A stretch of 64,000 nucleotides of DNA. Origin: Ruminococcus sp. Its GTDB lineage: Bacteria; Bacillota; Clostridia; Oscillospirales; Ruminococcaceae. How positions within the stretch are numbered: the stretch's first letter is position 1; each line of letters begins with the position of its first letter. Under the pieces are notes generated by a model. The model had not been told where the DNA came from. It saw nothing but the letters and a program-made list of their open reading frames with translations, and did no database searches. The stretch lies in assembly GCA_017543335.1 (NCBI GenBank), contig JAFYGE010000049.1:26308-90307 (forward strand), in the 5' to 3' direction. Both the position numbers and the translations under genes were made by a program. Positions 17,227-26,392 of this stretch are shown here, piece by piece.

Positions 17227-19197
17227 TTATGTAATATCATTATAATAATTATCAATTATAGAGATCAAAGATTCGATAGTATCGTTAATTGAAGTGTTTT
17301 CGAGCTGAGTAGCAGCCATAGTCTGATGACCACCGCCTCCGAGCTGTTCCATAATGACCTGAACATTCATTGCACCGAGAGAACGTGCCGAGATATTTAT
17401 AATATCTCCTGTACGATATATAACAAACGAAGCGTCCACATCGGTTATATTCAGGAGCTCATCGGCAGCCTGAGGAGCAACAATTCTTATATCATCCGAC
17501 TGTTCCTCCGTAAAAGCTATCGCACATCGAGAGTGGACATTTGCCGAACTTACAATGTTAGTCTTTCTCTTGTACGACTCAAACGAATTAGAGAACAACA
17601 GCTTTACAGCGACAGTATCAGCACCGAGTTTTTTCAGATATGCCGCAGCCTCAAATGTACGCACACCTGTCCTCATGATAAAGTTTTTAGTATCAAGCAT
17701 TATACCTGAAAGCAGAGCTTCAGCGTATATACTTTGCAGTCTTTCTTCTGAATCATAACGGAAGTACTGTATGACCTCCGTGACCATTTCAGAAGCAGAT
17801 GATGCATACGGTTCATGATGGAAGATAACGGCATTGTCGATGAAATTGACCGTCTTTCTGTGGTGATCGATAACAACAACTGATTTTGCCGATTCATAGA
17901 GCTTTTTGCTTTCAATAAAGTCTTTGTTATGAGTATCGACTATTATCAGCAGATCGTTTTCACCGATACTTTCCTCAGCATCAGCCGGAGAGATGAACAA
18001 TTCGTTTTCAGTTTGTTCTTCAACAATATCGATCAGATTAGAAGCAAGATTTTTTGTTCTGTCAACGACGATATAAGCTTCTTTGCCGAGAAGATTTATT
18101 GCACCGGCAATACCGCATGAAGCACCGACAGAATCAAGGTCACCGAATCTGTGACCCATTACGAATACTCTGTCAGAATTAATTATAAGATCCTGAAGAG
18201 CATTGGAAATGACTCTTGTTTTAGCGTGGGAACGTTTTTCGACGCCCTTAGATACACCGCCGAAGAAGCGGTAGCCGTTATCAGTTTTAACGACAGCCTG
18301 ATCTCCGCCACGTCCGAGAGCCATATCTATACACTGACGTGCGATTTTTTCACTTTCAGCAAGATCATCCGCCCCCAGACCGACACCGATCGAAAAGGTG
18401 AGAGGATACTTACCTGATATTTTAATACTTCTTGCAGAATCAAGTATCCTGAACTTCTCATCAATAACTTTCTGCAAATATTTATTTTCAATTATAGCAT
18501 AGAAAGTATTTGAAGAAGTTTTCTTTACGAAGCAGTTTGTAGTTTTAGTAAAGTTTTCGATGATCTTTTCGGTTTCAAGGGAAGTCTGGGACTTTTCACT
18601 TTCCTTGGCATTCTGCATGATCTCATCGTAGTTATCGATCGTAATGATGACTACATTCTGATGAGAGTCGTCGGAATGTCTTTTTAAGGTATAGTAATCA
18701 GTCTGATCGTGAAAAAACAACACAGTAAAAGAGATATCATGTTTATCAAATTTTTCAGCCTTGACTTTATATATGCTCCCGTTTATAGGGCAAATTGCAC
18801 ATCCGTTAGCACGCAGAGAAGAAACGTCGATCTTGACGAATCCCTCCAGATCCATACCAAAGACGTCCTGTCCAAGGCTTATTTTTTCAGAGAATATCTG
18901 ATTATACCAGACAAACTGTCGGTTTTCATCAATAACGGCGATAGGAGCCGGCAGTGAGTTCATATATTCAGCAGCAGTATTTTCAAGATGTGAATTCATT
19001 TTCGAGATATGTCTGAATGAATTCCTGGTATAGATAAGGTAAAGACAAATACAGGCAGCCATAAGCATAAATGCTGAGATCAGGCAGAACAGACCTATCC
19101 TGCCATTATAGCTGTGAAGTATCAAAGCAGACACTGTTACATCGGTCAGCAGCAAAAGCTGGAGAACAAGGAGTGCTGCCGGGAATTTATTTTTCAC
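17227..19197 (-). CDS. gdpP: Cyclic-di-AMP phosphodiesterase GdpP
   Basis: This 656-aa membrane enzyme hydrolyses c-di-AMP, controlling potassium and osmotic balance and cell-wall stress. The order is two N-terminal helices (about 6-50), a PAS-like domain (about 70-150), a degenerate GGDEF domain (about 180-300), and the DHH-DHHA1 phosphodiesterase. DHH catalytic motifs are GHRFGDLDSVGA near residue 345, VDTHNKDF near residue 416 and VIDHHRKT near residue 441. The C-terminal GGGGHQTMAA is near residue 628. It sits between rnj and rplI, the order seen in many Clostridia and Bacilli (gdpP-rplI-dnaB). Confidence 0.95.
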   Translation of the reverse strand: MKNKFPAALLVLQLLLLTDVTVSALILHSYNGRIGLFCLISAFMLMAACICLYLIYTRNSFRHISKMNSHLENTAAEYMNSLPAPIAVIDENRQFVWYNQIFSEKISLGQDVFGMDLEGFVKIDVSSLRANGCAICPINGSIYKVKAEKFDKHDISFTVLFFHDQTDYYTLKRHSDDSHQNVVIITIDNYDEIMQNAKESEKSQTSLETEKIIENFTKTTNCFVKKTSSNTFYAIIENKYLQKVIDEKFRILDSARSIKISGKYPLTFSIGVGLGADDLAESEKIARQCIDMALGRGGDQAVVKTDNGYRFFGGVSKGVEKRSHAKTRVISNALQDLIINSDRVFVMGHRFGDLDSVGASCGIAGAINLLGKEAYIVVDRTKNLASNLIDIVEEQTENELFISPADAEESIGENDLLIIVDTHNKDFIESKKLYESAKSVVVIDHHRKTVNFIDNAVIFHHEPYASSASEMVTEVIQYFRYDSEERLQSIYAEALLSGIMLDTKNFIMRTGVRTFEAAAYLKKLGADTVAVKLLFSNSFESYKRKTNIVSSANVHSRCAIAFTEEQSDDIRIVAPQAADELLNITDVDASFVIYRTGDIINISARSLGAMNVQVIMEQLGGGGHQTMAATQLENTSINDTIESLISIIDNYYNDIT

Positions 19198-19219
19198 TTT
19201 CCTGACTCCTTTCGGACAA

Positions 19220-21046
19220 TCAAGTCTCCATTATTATAGGAAGTATCATAGGACTTCTCTTTGTTTTCTGGTAAATGTAATCAGAAAGAGCATCACGCAT
19301 TTTGCCTTTAAGGGTGTTCCACTCTCTGAGTTCAGCGGCTGAGCAAGCGTTCAGGGTGCTTGCAAGGATGAGCTTAGCTTCAACTATGAGTTCTTCCGAT
19401 TCTCTGACATATACAAATCCTCTTGAGATGATATCCGGACCTGCAACTATCTCATTGGAGCTTTTTTCTATGCCTATGACGATTATAATAAGACCGTCCT
19501 GAGCAAGATGCTTTCTGTCCCTGAGAACTATAGAGCCAACATCGCCGACACCGAGACCGTCAACGAGTATTCTGCCTGCCGGTACCTGAGAAACAATGCT
19601 CATCTTAGAACCGTCAGTTTCGATGACATTTCCTATCTCTGCGATAATGACGTTGCTTTCCGGAATACCCATTTGCAGAGCAAGTCCGGCGTGTTTCTTC
19701 AGGTGCTTATACTCACCGTGAACAGGGATGAAGAACTTAGGCTTTGTGAGTGCGAGCATGAGTTTCAGTTCTTCCTGGCAGGCATGACCCGAAACGTGTA
19801 CTTCGTACATAGCCTCGTATACGACTTCTGCACCGGATTTCATAAGTTCATTTACAACACGGGTAACGAATTTTTCATTGCCCGGAATTGGAGTAGCTGA
19901 GATGATTATGAAGTCCATAGGAGTTATGTTGACTTTTTTATGGTCATTCATAGCCATTCTTGTAAGAGCGGACATCGGCTCGCCCTGACTGCCGGTAGTG
20001 ATAAGAACTATTCTTTCGCTGTCGTAGCGGTTCATAGTTTCAATATCAATAATAAGGCCGTCCGGAGCTTTCAGATAGCCGAGCTCAATAGCAGTATTTA
20101 TAACGTTGACCATGCTTCGACCGAACACAGCAACTTTACGGTCATAGCGTACAGCACAGTTTATTATCTGCTGAACACGATGAATGTTGGACGAGAAAGT
20201 AGCGATTATGATACGTTTTCCCTCGCCCTTCTTGAAGAGCTTATCAAAGGACTCACCAACTGTGCGTTCAGAGTGAGTATAACCCGGACGCTCAGCATTA
20301 GTAGAGTCAGCCATGAGAGCGAGTACGCCTCTGCTGCCAAGCTCACCAAATCTTGCAAGGTCGATTATTTCGCCGTCAATAGGGGAGTAGTCGACTTTGA
20401 AGTCGCCGGTGTGTACGATAATACCGGCAGGAGTGTGTATAGCCATACCAACTGAATCTGGTATAGAGTGGTTGACCTTAATAAATTCGACAGCCATGCA
20501 GCCCATCTTAACGGTTTTTTTAGGCTCAACGACATTGAGAGTTACTTTGCCGTACAATCCCTGTTCACGGAGTTTTCCTTCAATAAGACCTATAGTAAGT
20601 CTTGTAGCATATACAGGGACATTTATCTTTTTAAGGAAATAAGCAAGTCCGCCTATATGATCCTCATGACCGTGAGTGATAACAACGCCTCTGATCTTAT
20701 CACGATTTCGTTCAACGTAAGTAAAATCAGGTATAACGATGTTGACGCCCGGCATATCAGCATCAGGGAATGCGAGACCGCAGTCAAGAATGAACATATC
20801 ATTAGCACATTCAAAAACTGTCATATTTTTTCCGATCTCGTTCAGACCTCCGAGAGGTATGATACGTACCGGAGTACGCTTGATCTCTCTTGGCTTTCTT
20901 GTTCTTGTTTTTGCAGCCGGAGCAGCAGCATTCTGAGAAGCTGTTTCCTGAGCAGCTGAAGAAGTTTTTTTCTTGTAATAACGTTTTGCAGCCGGAGCAG
21001 ATGAAGATGATCTGCGTGGTGTTTTAGTTTTTTCTTTTTCGTTCAC
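19220..21046 (-). CDS. rnj: Ribonuclease J
   Basis: RNase J is the 5'-3' exonuclease and endonuclease of Gram-positive mRNA decay. The 608-aa protein starts at a GTG (21046), 8 bases after GTGAGG. An Ala/Lys/Thr-rich, probably disordered extension of about 50 residues precedes the metallo-beta-lactamase domain. The zinc motif THGHEDHIGG is near residue 123, HTGDFKVDY near residue 215, and the beta-CASP block ends in PVHGEYKHLKKH. A C-terminal domain is present. It heads the operon rnj-gdpP-rplI-dnaB-tilS-ftsH. A structured RNA lies 140 bases upstream on the same strand. Confidence 0.95.
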   Translation of the reverse strand: MNEKEKTKTPRRSSSSAPAAKRYYKKKTSSAAQETASQNAAAPAAKTRTRKPREIKRTPVRIIPLGGLNEIGKNMTVFECANDMFILDCGLAFPDADMPGVNIVIPDFTYVERNRDKIRGVVITHGHEDHIGGLAYFLKKINVPVYATRLTIGLIEGKLREQGLYGKVTLNVVEPKKTVKMGCMAVEFIKVNHSIPDSVGMAIHTPAGIIVHTGDFKVDYSPIDGEIIDLARFGELGSRGVLALMADSTNAERPGYTHSERTVGESFDKLFKKGEGKRIIIATFSSNIHRVQQIINCAVRYDRKVAVFGRSMVNVINTAIELGYLKAPDGLIIDIETMNRYDSERIVLITTGSQGEPMSALTRMAMNDHKKVNITPMDFIIISATPIPGNEKFVTRVVNELMKSGAEVVYEAMYEVHVSGHACQEELKLMLALTKPKFFIPVHGEYKHLKKHAGLALQMGIPESNVIIAEIGNVIETDGSKMSIVSQVPAGRILVDGLGVGDVGSIVLRDRKHLAQDGLIIIVIGIEKSSNEIVAGPDIISRGFVYVRESEELIVEAKLILASTLNACSAAELREWNTLKGKMRDALSDYIYQKTKRSPMILPIIMET

Positions 21047-21186
21047 TATGTGACCTCACTTTCAATTGCAAGGAATAGAGCATAAAATACGGATGCAATA
21101 TTCCGGATGAATAGACTTATGAGACCGGTCAGTAAAGTAAATAAATTACAGAAGTAAAAGAAATATACATCTCAGAACACAACAAA

Positions 21187-21388
21187 GCAGACGGCAAACG
21201 TACCTGATATCGAAAGTATCAGTGCCGTCGTGTTTTTATAAAATACGATATGAAGATGTAAAACATACTTAACCGGTAATGTATGGGGAAGTCCCCGAAT
21301 ATATCTTAAAGGCACATTCTATGCCAATAAAGTCAGAAAATAAAGACAGCAAACGGTTTGAGAGGACCGTCTGCACATAATTATATAC
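21187..21388 (-). ncRNA. Structured small RNA, 6S-like candidate
   Basis: On the minus strand a perfect promoter would start an RNA of about 200 nt ending near 21180. Its ends pair: GCAGACGG (21374-21367) with CCGTCTGC (21194-21187). The stem continues with CAAAC/GTTTG and GT/AC after small bulges. The middle is a large loop region with a small hairpin on its 3' side (CTGATA/TATCAG) and a distal GGGG/CCCC hairpin. A long closing stem, an open centre and a length near 190 nt are the hallmarks of 6S RNA, which binds the housekeeping RNA polymerase. I cannot confirm the family. It could also be a leader for rnj, because the 5' arm can alternatively pair locally with ACCGTTTGC (21354-21346). Confidence 0.55.
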
Positions 21389-21394
21389 AATAAT

Positions 21395-21423
21395 ATTATA
21401 GCGAAATTTCAGTACAATGTCAA
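21395..21423 (-). promoter_or_regulatory. Consensus promoter of the 6S-like RNA
   Basis: TTGACA (21423-21418) and TATAAT (21400-21395) are both perfect and exactly 17 bp apart. No open reading frame follows for about 350 bases, so a strong promoter here points to an abundant RNA or a long leader. Confidence 0.85.
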
Positions 21424-21537
21424 TAGAAAAAACGTGTTATATTCAACATTATGCATAATCAATAAAAATAATACGAAAGTTGAAGTAACTACTAAAAAAT
21501 TGTTTTTATTTAATATTTATTGACATATAATACGGAA

Positions 21538-22782
21538 TTATACCTTCTTTACATCTTTCGACAATAAAATCAAAGCAAATACGTTCGGAATTATCATAAG
21601 ACCGTTAAAAATATCCGAAATTACCCATACCGTGTCAAAGCTAAGGACTGCACCAAACGAAACTATTGCTGCGTATATGATAAAAAAGTATCTGCACTTT
21701 TGTTTATTTGATATAAATTTAAAAGCAGTCTCTCCGCAGTAATACCACCCTATAACTGTACAAACAGCGAATACAGACATTTCAAAAGCGAGGAAAAGAG
21801 AGGTACTGCTGCCGAGTAAAGAATGCAGTGCAGTATCTATTGCATAATCAGGTGCGGCACAGAGAATAGTCACCGCCGTCAGAGTACAGCATATGATAGT
21901 GTCGATAAAAACTTCCGTCATCGCACACGCTCCCTGTAATTCAGGAGATTTGCTTTCTGCTGTACTATGAAGGATAGGTGAGCTTCCAAGACCGGCTTCG
22001 TTTGAAAAAATACCACGCCTTATACCGATAGACAGTGCAGTACCGGCAGCACCTCCGGATACCGATTTAAAGTCTAAAGCTTCGAGAAATATACTCTGAA
22101 AGACTGCTGGTAATTTTTCTCTTGAACAAAAAATGACTACAAAACATGATAGAATGTAAAGAACAGAAGCTATAGGTAGAAGTACCTGTGCTGCGTTTCC
22201 TATGCGTTTAGCACCGCCTTTAGTGATAAAGCATATCACACAGAATATGACAAATGCAGAATAATACCTATTTACCGGACATATTTTTTCTATGGAGTCA
22301 AAACATGATTTCACATGCACCATACCGCCCATACCTATTGAAGCTCCCAAACACATTGCAGCAAATAGTACTGCGGTAATATTCGATTTAACACCGTATT
22401 TAAGATAAGCCATAGGACCTTTTGCATCATCTGTACTGTAAACGACTGAAAGTACATTTTCAGCGTAGATAAGAGCCATTCCAAGCAAAGCAGATACCCA
22501 CATCCAGAAAACTGCACCTGCTCCGCCGATAGAGATAGCTGATGCTACACCAACAATATTTCCTGTACCCATAGCTGCACCAAGAGATAAACAGGCAGTT
22601 TTTAACTGAGAAATTCCATTTGACTGATGTTCACGTTTTTTGGAGCTTTTTATCAATACCGAAATAAAGCGGAACTGTATACCCTTTAGTTTGAATGTAA
22701 ATATTAAACCTGTGCAAAGCAGAATAAATATCAAACCGTTTCCCCACACAAACGAATTGATAGATTGAAGAAATTTGTACAT
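21538..22782 (-). CDS. Sodium:alanine (AGCS-family) symporter
   Basis: This 414-aa transporter has about ten membrane helices and takes up alanine or glycine with sodium. The start is the ATG at 22782 (MYKFLQSINSFVWGNGL), 5 bases after GGAGG. A longer frame to 23115 would have an atypical leader. Signature blocks are the LSLGAAMGTGNIVGVASAI region near residue 75, the GIFSNEAGLGSSPILHSTAE block near residue 267 and VIGWYYCGETAFKF near residue 358. It is transcribed away from the PH-domain genes. It is a single-gene unit with no paired regulator. Confidence 0.93.
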   Translation of the reverse strand: MYKFLQSINSFVWGNGLIFILLCTGLIFTFKLKGIQFRFISVLIKSSKKREHQSNGISQLKTACLSLGAAMGTGNIVGVASAISIGGAGAVFWMWVSALLGMALIYAENVLSVVYSTDDAKGPMAYLKYGVKSNITAVLFAAMCLGASIGMGGMVHVKSCFDSIEKICPVNRYYSAFVIFCVICFITKGGAKRIGNAAQVLLPIASVLYILSCFVVIFCSREKLPAVFQSIFLEALDFKSVSGGAAGTALSIGIRRGIFSNEAGLGSSPILHSTAESKSPELQGACAMTEVFIDTIICCTLTAVTILCAAPDYAIDTALHSLLGSSTSLFLAFEMSVFAVCTVIGWYYCGETAFKFISNKQKCRYFFIIYAAIVSFGAVLSFDTVWVISDIFNGLMIIPNVFALILLSKDVKKV

Positions 22783-22814
22783 AAAAACCTCCGTAAATTT
22801 AAGTATAATGATGG

Positions 22815-22843
22815 TGTACAGTACAGGATATTTGTGGTATAAT
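22815..22843 (+). promoter_or_regulatory. Promoter of the PH-domain gene pair, with an overlapping palindrome
   Basis: TGTACA (22815-22820) and TATAAT (22838-22843) are spaced 17 bp, with TGG before the -10. The palindrome TGTACAGTACA at 22815-22825 covers the -35 and lies close to the divergent symporter's leader, so it could be a shared operator. Confidence 0.65.
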
Positions 22844-22872
22844 AGAAATATACCGGAATTGTGAGGTGTAAT

Positions 22873-23311
22873 ATGAGACATTTTTATCCAGATAAAAAAT
22901 GCCTGCATATTGCAGATCGTAATAACAGTAATAACAGCAGTATTGGTACTGGCTTTAAATATATATATTCCAGTGAACAAAGTAGTTTTAATAGCAAGTA
23001 TTGCTCTTGTTTCTTTAGCTTTTATAGCAATGTTCATATATCTGCCGTTGTTTATATCTTCCATAGAGTACACGGTAACGGATACTGAGATCGCAAGGTC
23101 AAGCGGAGTTTTCATAAGATTCGATCATTCGGTTAAATTCACATCCATACAGTACCACACATTCATAAGAACGCCTTTTTCAGATAAGACCGGATTGAAC
23201 TTTATCTCACTATTTGTATTCGGAGGACACCTCAGTCTGTTATTTCTTGATCTGAAAGACGCAGAGGAGATCCTTGTTCTTACAGGCAGTATCAGCGGAG
23301 GTGAGTTATGA
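22873..23311 (+). pseudogene. PH-domain (bPH2/YdbS-like) membrane protein with apparent frameshift
   Basis: The natural start is the ATG at 22873 after GAGGTG, giving MRHFYPDKK. That frame then runs into Asn/Ser-rich nonsense. The +1 frame, from about 22901 to 23311, encodes two membrane helices (VITVITAVLVLALNIYI and VLIASIALVSLAFIAMFIY) and a bPH2 domain with the block YTVTDTEIARSSGVFIRFDHSVKF. If the A6 run at 22894-22899 were A5, one continuous protein of about 145 aa would result. The alternatives are a real indel, a sequencing error, transcriptional slippage, or initiation at TTG 22910 without an SD (133 aa). The downstream part keeps its coding character, so decay, if any, is recent. 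It overlaps the next gene by four bases. Confidence 0.7.
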
Positions 23312-24798
23312 CCAATTATCGTGAACACCCGTTAAAGGTATTGCGATATTCAGCTAAAAATATATGGCTTCTGCTGTTTCCGCTGCTGAGAGGTATCGGA
23401 GCTGTGTGGACGGATAAGAATTGGTTTTACAACTGGCTTCGTGGAGCTTGGATGGACATTCTTGTAATAGGGATAATCATAGTATTCGGCTATATACGCT
23501 GGTATTGCTCTTATATAACGGTGACTGATTCTTATATAAGACATAACGAGGGGATATTCATAAAAGTATCAAAGCAGATACCTTTTTCGAGTATAAGCTC
23601 GGTCACAGTCGAGAGAGCTTTTTATCTGATGCCATTTAAGGCAGTAAGGGTAAGATGTGATACGAGTGCCGGAATTTTTGATTCAGCTGACATGAAAATG
23701 ATGATAAGCGATCAGACCTGTGGAGAAATAATAAAACGTCTGCCGCACGTCAGATCAAAGACTGAAAACAGTGAAGTACCTAAACCAACAGCTTTATCGA
23801 TAATACTTTTCTCAATATTTTTCTCAAGCGGTTTTTCGGGTACGATATACATTGCAGCTCTCTTTTTTCAGGGAGGAAACATTGCAAGGGACATCATCAG
23901 TCGGTCACTGACAACAATAACCGAAGAAACTGAAAAACATACAGAAAAATTCATATATAAAATACCTGATGCCGCAGTTGTGATCGCAGTATTCTTTTTA
24001 AGTGCGTGGCTTCTGTCGTTCATTATTAATCTTCTGAGATACTCTCGCTTTGAGCTGAAAAGTGACGATAAATATTTGTATACATCATATGGAGTTTTCA
24101 CTAAAAGAGCTTATACAGTTTTTCCGTCACAGATAAATTATATAGACATCAGACAGAATCTCATCATGAAGATCTTCGGAGCTGTAGCTGTCCACATAAG
24201 CTGTTCCGGCTATGGAGCAGGCAAACATAGTCTGCCTGTGCTTCATCCTGTACAGAATCAGAAAAAAATGAGCAGTATTTACGGAACGATAGGCATAGCT
24301 GAGATAGCTCCAAATGAATACAGACCAAAATGGAACGGATTATGGCAGCATATATGGCAGCCAACATTGATAGGTGCCGGACTTATACCTATGTACTATA
24401 TTACAATGCATTTCTTTCCCGATTTTTACGGACTTACAAAATTCAGCGTATTTATGCTTGAAATACCGGCTGTATGGTTCGTTATCGTCAAGATCGCAGC
24501 CTTTTTTACGAGCGGAATAGCAATATATGATGATAAAATATTGGTAAGATGCTGCAAATGGAGCAAGTTTCACACCCTTATAGTCGACCGCAGTAAGATA
24601 ATCAAAGTAGAGCTTGAACAGACTATCTTTCAGAAAATAGGTAAAAGGTGCAGCGTCAGCCTCTGGTTTGAAGGTGAAAAGCATATAAAGTATAAAGTAA
24701 AAGCGTTTGACGAGCAGAAAGCACTGGATATCGCTGAACTGCTTGGCTACGAAGTATGCAAAGAACAGAAGCTGCGTTACAGAAGAAAAAGCGGATGA
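23308..24798 (+). CDS. Membrane protein with repeated bPH2 domains (YdbT-like)
   Basis: This 496-aa protein has paired membrane helices followed by bacterial PH domains, three times over. Helices are near residues 15-65, 150-185 and 215-240, with another pair after residue 350. The bPH2 signature appears as YITVTDSYIRHNEGIFIKV near residue 72, YLYTSYGVFTKRAYTVFPSQI near residue 255 and IYDDKILVRCCKWSKF near residue 410. The second fits YdbT best. The function of the YdbS/YdbT pair is not well established. In Bacillus homologues are linked to resistance to some antimicrobials. GGAGGTG precedes the ATG. Confidence 0.85.
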   Translation: MTNYREHPLKVLRYSAKNIWLLLFPLLRGIGAVWTDKNWFYNWLRGAWMDILVIGIIIVFGYIRWYCSYITVTDSYIRHNEGIFIKVSKQIPFSSISSVTVERAFYLMPFKAVRVRCDTSAGIFDSADMKMMISDQTCGEIIKRLPHVRSKTENSEVPKPTALSIILFSIFFSSGFSGTIYIAALFFQGGNIARDIISRSLTTITEETEKHTEKFIYKIPDAAVVIAVFFLSAWLLSFIINLLRYSRFELKSDDKYLYTSYGVFTKRAYTVFPSQINYIDIRQNLIMKIFGAVAVHISCSGYGAGKHSLPVLHPVQNQKKMSSIYGTIGIAEIAPNEYRPKWNGLWQHIWQPTLIGAGLIPMYYITMHFFPDFYGLTKFSVFMLEIPAVWFVIVKIAAFFTSGIAIYDDKILVRCCKWSKFHTLIVDRSKIIKVELEQTIFQKIGKRCSVSLWFEGEKHIKYKVKAFDEQKALDIAELLGYEVCKEQKLRYRRKSG

Positions 24799-24814
24799 TT
24801 TTCAGAAAAAATGC

Positions 24815-24843
24815 TTGACAAGCTCGATTGACCGTGATATAAT
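24815..24843 (+). promoter_or_regulatory. tRNA-Pro promoter
   Basis: TTGACA (24815-24820) and TATAAT (24838-24843) are perfect with a 17-bp spacer. Transcription would begin about 24 bases before the tRNA. Confidence 0.9.
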
Positions 24844-24873
24844 ATTTACTGTTGATTGCGTAAAGTCATTAGT

Positions 24874-24949
24874 CTGGGTGTGGCGCAGTTGGTAGCGCGC
24901 TACCTTGGGGTGGTAGAGGCCGTGGGTTCAAGTCCCGTCACTCAGACCA
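24874..24949 (+). tRNA. tRNA-Pro (anticodon GGG)
   Basis: A 76-base cloverleaf is present. The acceptor stem is CTGGGTG with CACTCAG. The anticodon arm is CTACC-TTGGGGT-GGTAG with GGG at 34-36. The T arm contains GGTTCAAGTCC. The CCA is encoded at 24947-24949. It has its own promoter and terminator. Confidence 0.96.
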
Positions 24950-24974
24950 GATGCAGTCAGCATTCACCCCAAAG

Positions 24975-25002
24975 CTCCGGTGTAAATGCATCGGAGTTTT
25001 TT
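24975..25002 (+). terminator. Terminator after tRNA-Pro
   Basis: Arms CTCCGGTG (24975-24982) and CATCGGAG (24989-24996) pair over 8 bp, with one G-T, followed by six T. Confidence 0.9.
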
Positions 25003-25042
25003 ATTTATAAAAAAATACAGTTTATTTTAGTTTAAATGCTGA

Positions 25043-25071
25043 TTGACTAAAAATAATATATATGATATAAT
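25043..25071 (+). promoter_or_regulatory. Promoter of the UDPGP-family gene
   Basis: TTGACT (25043-25048) and TATAAT (25066-25071) are 17 bp apart, 43 bases before the ATG at 25115. Confidence 0.8.
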
Positions 25072-25114
25072 AATTTTATATGAGCCAGTATTTTTACTGA
25101 ACAGGAGGAATGTA

Positions 25115-26347
25115 ATGATTACTTTAAATGATGCTAAAAAAGTACTGTCTGAATACGGACAGGAACACATACTAAAATATTATACTGAACTTGACCAGAG
25201 TGAAAAAGAAGAACTCCTTTCACAAATCGAATTGATAGATTTTTCAGTTCTGGATAATTTAAAAGCAGAAAACAGTTTTACGGCTGCACGAGGAACTTTC
25301 GCACCTCTTGGAGCTGTTACTATTGATGATATTGCCAAAAACAAGGAAATTTACCTCAATAAAGGCATTGATGCTATAAAGAACTGTAAAGTAGCTGCTG
25401 TACTTCTTGCTGGCGGTCAGGGCACAAGACTTGGTTTCGACAAGCCAAAAGGAATGTTCAACATAGGAGTTAACAAGGAACTGTATATATTTCAGTGCCT
25501 TATAAACAACCTCATGGACGTTGTAAAGCAGGCTGGTGCATGGGTCCCTCTCTATATCATGACCAGCGAAAAAAATCACGATGATACGGTTAATTTCTTC
25601 AAGGAAATGAATTATTTCGGATACGACAGCTCATTTATCAGCTTCTTTGTACAGGATATGGCTCCGTCAGTTTCATTTGACGGTAAAATATATATGGAGG
25701 GAAAATCACGTATATCCATATCACCTAACGGTAACGGAGGCTGGTTCTCATCTCTTGTCAGAGCAGGTCTGCTTGACGAGATCAGAGACAAGGGCATAGA
25801 GTGGATCAACGTTTTTGCTGTTGACAACGTACTGCAAAGAATAGCTGACCCGTGTTTTGTCGGAGCTGTAATAGATTCCGGACTTCAATCCGGAGGAAAA
25901 GTAGTAAGCAAGGCAGATCCTGATGAAAGAGTTGGAGTCCTTTGCCTTGAGGACGGAATGCCTTCAATAGTTGAGTACTATGAAATGACGGAGGAAATGC
26001 GTACACTTCGTGATGAAAACGGTGAGTTAGCTTATAAATTCGGTGTTATTCTGAACTATCTATTTAACGTGGACAAGCTTGAAGCTATCCTCAACAACAA
26101 GCTCCCTATCCACGTTGTTGATAAAAAAATACCGTATATGGACGAAAATGGTGATCTGATAAAGCCTGATAAGCCTAATGGTCATAAATTTGAGACACTC
26201 GTTCTTGATATGGTCCATATGCAGGACAGTTGCCTTGCATATGAAGTTGAACGAAATAAGGAGTTTGCCCCTGTAAAAAATGCAACTGGAGTTGATTCGG
26301 TTGAGTCAGCAAGAGAGCTCCTCAAAGAAAATGGCATAGAAATATAG
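25115..26347 (+). CDS. UDPGP-family (UDP-sugar pyrophosphorylase-like) nucleotidyltransferase
   Basis: The start is the ATG at 25115 (410 aa, MITLNDAKK), because AGGAGGA precedes it. A frame from 25043 lacks an SD. The protein is the eukaryotic-type UDPGP/UAP1 fold rather than bacterial GalU or GlmU. The nucleotide-binding loop is LLAGGQGTRLGFDKPKGMF near residue 97. SISPNGNGGWFSSL is near residue 205, and NVFAVDNVLQRIADP is near residue 230. Such enzymes make UDP-glucose, UDP-GlcNAc or UDP-GalNAc from UTP and the sugar 1-phosphate. The sugar cannot be decided here. It is a single-gene unit. Confidence 0.88.
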   Translation: MITLNDAKKVLSEYGQEHILKYYTELDQSEKEELLSQIELIDFSVLDNLKAENSFTAARGTFAPLGAVTIDDIAKNKEIYLNKGIDAIKNCKVAAVLLAGGQGTRLGFDKPKGMFNIGVNKELYIFQCLINNLMDVVKQAGAWVPLYIMTSEKNHDDTVNFFKEMNYFGYDSSFISFFVQDMAPSVSFDGKIYMEGKSRISISPNGNGGWFSSLVRAGLLDEIRDKGIEWINVFAVDNVLQRIADPCFVGAVIDSGLQSGGKVVSKADPDERVGVLCLEDGMPSIVEYYEMTEEMRTLRDENGELAYKFGVILNYLFNVDKLEAILNNKLPIHVVDKKIPYMDENGDLIKPDKPNGHKFETLVLDMVHMQDSCLAYEVERNKEFAPVKNATGVDSVESARELLKENGIEI

Positions 26348-26352
26348 AAGTT

Positions 26353-26380
26353 ACGGACGCTTATAGCGTCCGTTGCTTAT
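26353..26380 (+). terminator. Stem-loop after the UDPGP-family gene
   Basis: Arms ACGGACGC (26353-26360) and GCGTCCGT (26366-26373) form a perfect 8-bp stem. The tail TGCTTATT is only partly T, so termination may be incomplete before the ABC genes that start at 26393. Confidence 0.65.
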
Positions 26381-26392
26381 TAAGAGGTTATC

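Noticed and set aside
22783-23115. Longer N-terminus for the alanine symporter
   Set aside because: The frame stays open upstream, but GGAGG and the ATG at 22782 give the normal family N-terminus. The upstream stretch crosses the divergent promoter and the PH-domain gene.
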